A program made the translations under genes and the position numbers. The notes beneath the pieces are model-generated. The model was not told the origin of the DNA. It worked only from the letters and a program-made list of their open reading frames with translations, and did not search any database. DNA of 64,000 nt. It comes from Pseudomonas koreensis. GTDB lineage: Bacteria > Pseudomonadota > Gammaproteobacteria > Pseudomonadales > Pseudomonadaceae. Position 1 is the first letter of the stretch. Every line of letters starts with the position of its first letter. The stretch is taken from positions 372,001 to 436,000 of the forward strand of contig NZ_JAAQYM010000007.1 of the NCBI RefSeq assembly GCF_012986595.1. The letters are read 5' to 3'. This document shows, piece after piece, positions 60,401 through 64,000 of the stretch.

Positions 60401-61270
60401 GCGTTTGCCAACCTGATCCGCCTGTTCGACGCCGCGGTGCAAGCGGTGGCCGCGCTGGACGAGCCGGACGACCTCAATCCGCTGGCGGCGAAAGTGCGCG
60501 CCGAGCGTGAAGCGCTGTTGCAATCGGGGCTGGATGAAGACGCGGCGCGGCGTCAGGCCGGTTGGCGGATTTTCGGGGCCAAACCCGGAGCGTACGGGGC
60601 GGGCGTGCAGGGCGCCATCGACGGGCGTCTGTGGCAGAGCCGCGAGGATCTGGCCGAGGTCTACCTGAACTGGGGCGCCTACGCTTACGGCGGTGCGGAC
60701 GAGGGTACCGCCGCCCGCGAGCAGTTCGTCCAGCGCCTGAGCCAGGTGCAGGCCGTGTTGCAGAACCAGGACAACCGCGAGCACGACCTGCTCGATTCCA
60801 ACGACTATTACCAGTTTCAGGGCGGCATGCTCGCGGCGGTGGAAACCCTGCGCGGGGAAGCGGCGGCCAGTTATCACGGTGATCACAGCCAGCCGGATCT
60901 GCCGAGAATCCGCACCCTGAAAGAAGAACTGAACCGGGTGATCCGTTCGCGGGCGACTAATCCGAAATGGATCGACGGGGTCAAGCGTCACGGCTATAAA
61001 GGCGCGTTCGAAATGGCGGCGACGGTCGATAACCTGTTCGCCTTTGATGCCACTACGCAGTTGATCGACGATCATCAGTACGCGTTGCTGGCCGACGCCT
61101 ACTTGCTTGACCCGGCAACCAGGGATTTTGTCCGCGAGCACAATCCGCATGCCCTGCGTGATATGACCGAGCGCATGCTGGAGGCGCAGCAGCGCGGAAT
61201 GTGGCAGGAACCGGGCGCATATAAAGACGCGCTGGAAAACCTGCTGCTGGATATAGAAGAAGACACCTGA
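57422..61270 (+). CDS. cobN: Cobaltochelatase subunit CobN with an in-frame REP-derived insert
   Basis: 1282-residue large subunit that inserts cobalt into hydrogenobyrinate a,c-diamide. Family landmarks: HVGKHGNLEWLPGKGVGLS, PSGAPSRGRLDVLPTGRNFFSVD, WGTATMRTGGDDIAQAMALMG. At about residues 795-826 the normal sequence is interrupted by a peptide encoded by a complete REP pair (CGSEPAREG and LLSRAGSLLQG), with the frame preserved. It lies between the ELFATDLI and NAILENLREVVAPRL segments, so it is probably an exposed loop. No frameshift seen, so the gene is called intact. Confidence 0.95.
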   Translation: MHLLRTQPGGFVSDDNIADLGQTPAELVILCSGDSSLALLAEAAQQLPEDYPSLRLANPMQVQNHASVDLYVDEVLRHAKVILISLHGGIAYWRYGVERLMELTERGVQVILVPGDDRPDPELSDLSTVPAEDRDRLWQFLRQGGMGNALDFFHCLASRWLARDYAWGEPKALPRTAIYHPQKNTAALGDWQADWLPDRPVTAVLFYRSHLQAANTAFIDVFCQRLQAAGLNPLPIAVASLKEPGCLSVVEDWLDEVEAAVILNTTGFAQSSPEAPHLRPFRRNIPVIQAICAQDNEPGWRDSEQGLGPRDLAMHIALPELDGRIISRPISFKDLAWRSERSQSDVVCYRAQPERMDFVAELARRWSDLARLPNAEKRIALILANYPTRDGRIGNGVGLDTPAAALNILRALQVEGFPLAAELPDSGTELIQQLLGGVSNDLDSIDLRPCQQSLAMDAYLAMFNALPAANQAAVVERWGAPQNDPMCRDGRMMIAGLRFGLTFVGIQPARGYQVDPSAVYHDPDLVPPHGYLAFYFWLRNTYGAHAVIHVGKHGNLEWLPGKGVGLSENCWPDALLGPLPNIYPFIVNDPGEGAQAKRRTQAVIIDHLMPPLTRAETYGPLRNLELLADEYYEAQLLDPRRARELQRDILQLVRETQIDRELQLDAGLDSDADAAIWLPRLDTYLCDLKESQIRDGLHIFGESPTGRLRIDTLLALLRIPRGDGKGAQSSLLRALAKAFELGFDPLDCALADPWLGPRPQELLSVSDEVWRTAGDTRERLELFATDLISQTLHIPCGSEPAREGVVSVGTHLPDPLLSRAGSLLQGPRGAEVNAILENLREVVAPRLDACGPAEMRGLLDALNGRFVPAGPSGAPSRGRLDVLPTGRNFFSVDVRNLPTTTAWRIGFQSATLILERHLQDHGDHLRQLGLSVWGTATMRTGGDDIAQAMALMGVRPVWATGSQRVDDFEILPLSLLDRPRVDVTLRVSGFFRDAFANLIRLFDAAVQAVAALDEPDDLNPLAAKVRAEREALLQSGLDEDAARRQAGWRIFGAKPGAYGAGVQGAIDGRLWQSREDLAEVYLNWGAYAYGGADEGTAAREQFVQRLSQVQAVLQNQDNREHDLLDSNDYYQFQGGMLAAVETLRGEAAASYHGDHSQPDLPRIRTLKEELNRVIRSRATNPKWIDGVKRHGYKGAFEMAATVDNLFAFDATTQLIDDHQYALLADAYLLDPATRDFVREHNPHALRDMTERMLEAQQRGMWQEPGAYKDALENLLLDIEEDT
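59804..59897. repeat. REP pair inside the cobN reading frame
   Basis: CTGTGGGAGCGAGCCTGCTC and the inverted arm GAGCAGGCTCACTCCTACAG, about 55 bases apart; same family as the intergenic copies at 9706, 50693 and 61284. Read through in frame by cobN. Confidence 0.93.
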
Positions 61271-61283
61271 CACACCACAATAC

Positions 61284-61375
61284 CTTGTAGGAGTGAGCCT
61301 GCTCGCGATAGCGGAGTGTCATTCAAAAGTGAGTTGCCTGACCTGACGCCATCGCGAGCAGGCTCACTCCTACAG
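61284..61375. repeat. REP pair, GAGTGAGCCTGCTCGCGA family
   Basis: TTGTAGGAGTGAGCCTGCTC and GAGCAGGCTCACTCCTACAG in inverted orientation, between cobN and the ChlI-like gene. Confidence 0.92.
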
Positions 61376-61411
61376 TTAAAGCAATTCACCGACCATGACC
61401 GAGTATTGAAG

Positions 61412-62410
61412 ATGACCGACACCCCGCATTTCCCGCTCTCCGCCGTGGTCGGCGCCGATGACCTGAAACTCGCCCTCTACCTCACCGCCATCGACCCGAA
61501 AATCGGTGGTGTGCTGATCGAAGGCCCGCGCGGCATGGCCAAATCGACCCTGGCCCGTGGCCTCGCCGATCTGCTGGCGAGCGGTCAGTTCGTCACGCTG
61601 CCGCTGGGCGCCACCGAAGAGCGTCTGGTCGGCACCCTCGATCTCGACGCCGCGCTGAGTGAAGGGCGTGCGCAGTTTTCCCCCGGCGTGCTGGCCAAGG
61701 CCGACGGCGGCGTGCTGTATGTCGATGAAGTGAACCTGCTGCCCGATCATCTGGTCGATCTGCTGCTCGATGTGGCAGCCAGCGGAACCAACCTGATCGA
61801 GCGCGACGGCATCTCCCATCGGCATTCGGCGCGTTTCGTATTGATCGGCACGATGAACCCGGAAGAGGGTGAACTGCGTCCGCAACTGCTCGACCGTTTC
61901 GGCCTGAACGTGGCCCTTAGCGGTCACACCGCGCCGGCCGAACGCGGGCAGATCATCCGCCGCCGACTTGACTTCGATAGCGAGCCGCAGGCGTTCTGCG
62001 CGCAGTGGGAAGCACAGCAGCAAGCGCTGCGTGAGCGTTGCGAGCAGGCGCGCACTGCCTTGCCGAGCATTCCACTGGATGACGATGCATTGGCGCTGAT
62101 TACCGAGCGGTGCTTTGCGGCTGGCGTCGATGGCTTGCGTGCCGATCTGGTCTGGCTGCGCGCCGCCCGTGCTCACGCAGCCTGGCGCGGCGCCGCAGCG
62201 ATTGCCGAGCAGGACATCGACGCGGTGGCTGAGTTTGCCCTGCGTCACCGCCGTCGTGAATTGCCGTCGTCCAGTCCTCAGTCCCCCGCGCCGAACTCGG
62301 CCAATACCCAGGCTGAAACGAGCGAAGGGCAGGGGCAGTGGGGCGACATGCCTGCCCCGGCGCTGGCTACTGGCGCACGCCGCGAAGTGCCGAGCTGGCC
62401 AAAAAAGTAA
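61412..62410 (+). CDS. ChlI/BchI-like AAA+ chelatase ATPase subunit
   Basis: 332-residue AAA+ protein of the magnesium-chelatase type: Walker A GPRGMAKST, Walker B GGVLYVDEVNLL, sensor region LIGTMNPEEGELRPQLLDRFG. Next to cobN it probably serves as the ATPase of the cobalt chelatase in place of CobS (inference from context). The C-terminal tail is low-complexity. No strong ribosome-binding site; ATG 61412 matches the family start. Confidence 0.9.
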   Translation: MTDTPHFPLSAVVGADDLKLALYLTAIDPKIGGVLIEGPRGMAKSTLARGLADLLASGQFVTLPLGATEERLVGTLDLDAALSEGRAQFSPGVLAKADGGVLYVDEVNLLPDHLVDLLLDVAASGTNLIERDGISHRHSARFVLIGTMNPEEGELRPQLLDRFGLNVALSGHTAPAERGQIIRRRLDFDSEPQAFCAQWEAQQQALRERCEQARTALPSIPLDDDALALITERCFAAGVDGLRADLVWLRAARAHAAWRGAAAIAEQDIDAVAEFALRHRRRELPSSSPQSPAPNSANTQAETSEGQGQWGDMPAPALATGARREVPSWPKK

Positions 62411-63069
62411 CCGGCATTCGTCCCCGATCCGACGCGGGGGCGAATGCCAGACCCCGCGCCGGACGACTCGACCACGGACGCCAGGGCAAGCGCCACGCCG
62501 CGCGCAGCGGTTCGGTGAACTGGCCGGGGACGCTGCTTAACGGACGGCCGCAGACACGCGAGGACTTGCAGTTCCAACTGCGCACGCGTTCCCCCCATGA
62601 ACTGTGGTTGGTGATCGTCGATGCATCGGCCTCCACCCGCCGGCATCAGGCGCTGAGTGATGCCAAGGGCTTACTCGCGCAATTGTTCGATGACGCCTAT
62701 CGACAGCGCGCCCGTCTGGCCTTGCTGACCGCCAGCGGCAACGCGCCGAAATGGCAGGTGCAGGGCTTGAAGGCGTCGAGTGGCTTGCGCACCTGGCTGG
62801 AGGCATTGGGCGCGGGGGGCGGCACGCCGTTGGTGGCGGCGTTGGCCCAGGCGCAGCAATGGCTGGCGCAGCGGCAAAAGCGCTTTCCGGCCGAGCAGCA
62901 GCGCGTGCTGCTGGTGACCGATGGGCGCTTGAAAGCCTTGCCGCCGATGGCGCCGCTGGAATGCCCGGGGTTGTTGATCGACATCGAGCGTGGGCCGATC
63001 CGCCTGGCGCGGGCGCGGGAATTGGCGGCGGCGCTGAATGCGGACTATCGGCATATTGATGATGTGTGA
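62338..63069 (+). CDS. ChlD-like VWA-domain chelatase subunit
   Basis: Up to 243 residues: a basic N-terminal linker (about 20-60, RPRSDAGANARPRAGRL) and a von Willebrand A domain with the MIDAS motif VDASAS, TASGNAPKWQ, GGTPL and VLLVTDGR. Probably the partner of the ChlI-like ATPase in metal chelation (CobT-like role). The start is uncertain: GTG 62338 overlaps the previous gene by 73 bases, and GTG near 62515 is a shorter choice with no linker. Confidence 0.8.
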   Translation: MGRHACPGAGYWRTPRSAELAKKVTGIRPRSDAGANARPRAGRLDHGRQGKRHAARSGSVNWPGTLLNGRPQTREDLQFQLRTRSPHELWLVIVDASASTRRHQALSDAKGLLAQLFDDAYRQRARLALLTASGNAPKWQVQGLKASSGLRTWLEALGAGGGTPLVAALAQAQQWLAQRQKRFPAEQQRVLLVTDGRLKALPPMAPLECPGLLIDIERGPIRLARARELAAALNADYRHIDDV

Positions 63070-63169
63070 TGCCTGCACTGGCAATGGCATCCCCAAGGTT
63101 TCAGATCAACCTGTCAATCCTGCATCAACCCTCTATGCTCCACGCCAGCCCCATCACAAGGAGTGAATC

Positions 63170-64000
63170 ATGCGGGTACTGGTCGCCAACCCTCAGGACG
63201 ATTTTCGCGTCAAAGCCTACGCCGGCACCAACGGCGTGCTGCTGGCCATGGACCTTGCCGAACCCCGGCGCAAAGGCCTGCTTGGCTTTGCCATCGAGAA
63301 GCAGCAGGGCGACAAACCCTGGTTGTTCCTGTTCAACAGCCTGACGTTTCCCGGCAAGGCTCACACCTTTCCCCAATATCACGCGACGCCCAGCGATAAG
63401 GCGCCGTTGCAGAAATTCCGCTGGGCCGATTACGCGGTCAATCCGGGGACCACGATGCACTATCGCGTGCACCTGGCCTACGGCACGGCGGATGCGCCGC
63501 AACTGGGCGAGTCCCTGGCGCTGAGCATCACCTCCGATGATGGTCATCCGGCCAACCAGAGCGTGACTTTCAACCGCGCCGTGGCCGCCAGTCAGGCCTT
63601 CCAGCGCAAGTTTCCCGACCTCGACGCACAGATCAGCGCGAACAAGAACCTGCCGATCGAAGCCTGGCCCGACGCGGCTCGGCTGTGGCTGGAGAACGGC
63701 CTGCTGGAGCGCTTGCTCGGCTACATCGAGCGCGCAGTGGACGCCCAATGGGCGCTGGATATCGCGATTTACGAGTATCAGTTGCAAGCGATTGTCGATG
63801 CAGTGAATGCGGCATACGCCCGAGGGGTTCAGGTGCGCGTGCTGTATCACGCCCAGCCTGATGATTCCGATACGACTTTGAACGAAACGAACCTTGCCAA
63901 CTTGCCGGCGGCAAACAAACGCGGGCGGGTCACCCACAACATCTTCCACGACAAATTCATTGTTCTCAGCCGTGTCGATGGCGTTGGTCAGCGGCAACCG
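63170..64000 (+). CDS. Phospholipase D-like protein (partial, 3' end outside window)
   Basis: 277 codons visible. The N-terminal about 170 residues form a beta-rich domain without recognised family (MRVLVANPQDDFRVKAYAG). From about 190 a PLD-type fold begins (LLERLLGYIERAVDAQWALDIAIYEYQL, ARGVQVRVLYHA), with the first HxK catalytic motif in NIFHDKFIVLSR. The second HKD motif would lie beyond the right edge. ACAAGGAGTGAATC precedes the ATG. Cytoplasmic by lack of a signal; could be a nuclease or a lipase. Confidence 0.8.
   Translation, partial: MRVLVANPQDDFRVKAYAGTNGVLLAMDLAEPRRKGLLGFAIEKQQGDKPWLFLFNSLTFPGKAHTFPQYHATPSDKAPLQKFRWADYAVNPGTTMHYRVHLAYGTADAPQLGESLALSITSDDGHPANQSVTFNRAVAASQAFQRKFPDLDAQISANKNLPIEAWPDAARLWLENGLLERLLGYIERAVDAQWALDIAIYEYQLQAIVDAVNAAYARGVQVRVLYHAQPDDSDTTLNETNLANLPAANKRGRVTHNIFHDKFIVLSRVDGVGQRQP

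Overview
The window is a high-GC gamma-proteobacterial chromosome segment, almost certainly from the Pseudomonas fluorescens group. The evidence is the gene pairings (metH divergent from cti; nfuA followed by cobM-cobE-cbtA-cbtB; cysI overlapping a DUF934 gene), several Pseudomonas REP families, and two very large DUF6543/LRR/NEL proteins. No tRNA, rRNA, CRISPR array, insertion sequence or prophage was seen.

Layout. 1-4.5 kb (minus strand): a stressosome-type signalling operon, rsbR-rsbS-rsbT, then an ATPase/SpoIIE-phosphatase protein, a soluble histidine kinase and a receiver-PAS-kinase hybrid that runs off the left edge. 4.7-6.4 kb: small acidic or DUF proteins. 6.4-9.7 kb (minus): an SMP-30/strictosidine-synthase-like protein, a fatty-acid-hydroxylase/SRPBCC fusion and a LysR regulator. 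9.8-11.5 kb: a HoxX-like protein. 11.8-25.8 kb (plus): a FecI/FecR pair, two TonB-dependent receptors separated by a ParS/MbcA-type antitoxin with a decayed RES toxin, and a yejABEF-type peptide ABC importer. The two receptors and the importer share an ungapped 40-bp promoter-like block, which suggests one ECF-controlled outer-to-inner-membrane uptake route. 25.8-28.2 kb: SCP2 protein, histidine phosphatase, SohB. 28.3-44.4 kb: two giant NEL-type putative ubiquitin-ligase effectors (1615 and 2345 aa) flanking cysI, DUF934, a periplasmic binding protein and two small membrane proteins. The first NEL protein has Ser in place of the catalytic Cys. 44.5-52.5 kb: metH, cti, an acyltransferase and nfuA. 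52.7-63.1 kb: cobalamin synthesis and cobalt uptake, read from two divergent cobalamin riboswitches (cbtB-cbtA-cobE on the minus strand, cobW-cobN and a ChlI/ChlD-like pair on the plus strand). The two riboswitches are separated by about 0.9 kb of repeats in inverted orientation. 63.2 kb to the end: a partial phospholipase D-like protein.

The most notable observations are the shared ECF-type promoter block and its RBS-sequestering hairpins, the Cys-to-Ser change in one NEL protein, the three-fold LRR module in the other, a REP element translated in frame inside CobN, and a complete stressosome module in a pseudomonad. All functional calls are based on reading motifs in the translated sequence; no database search was run.
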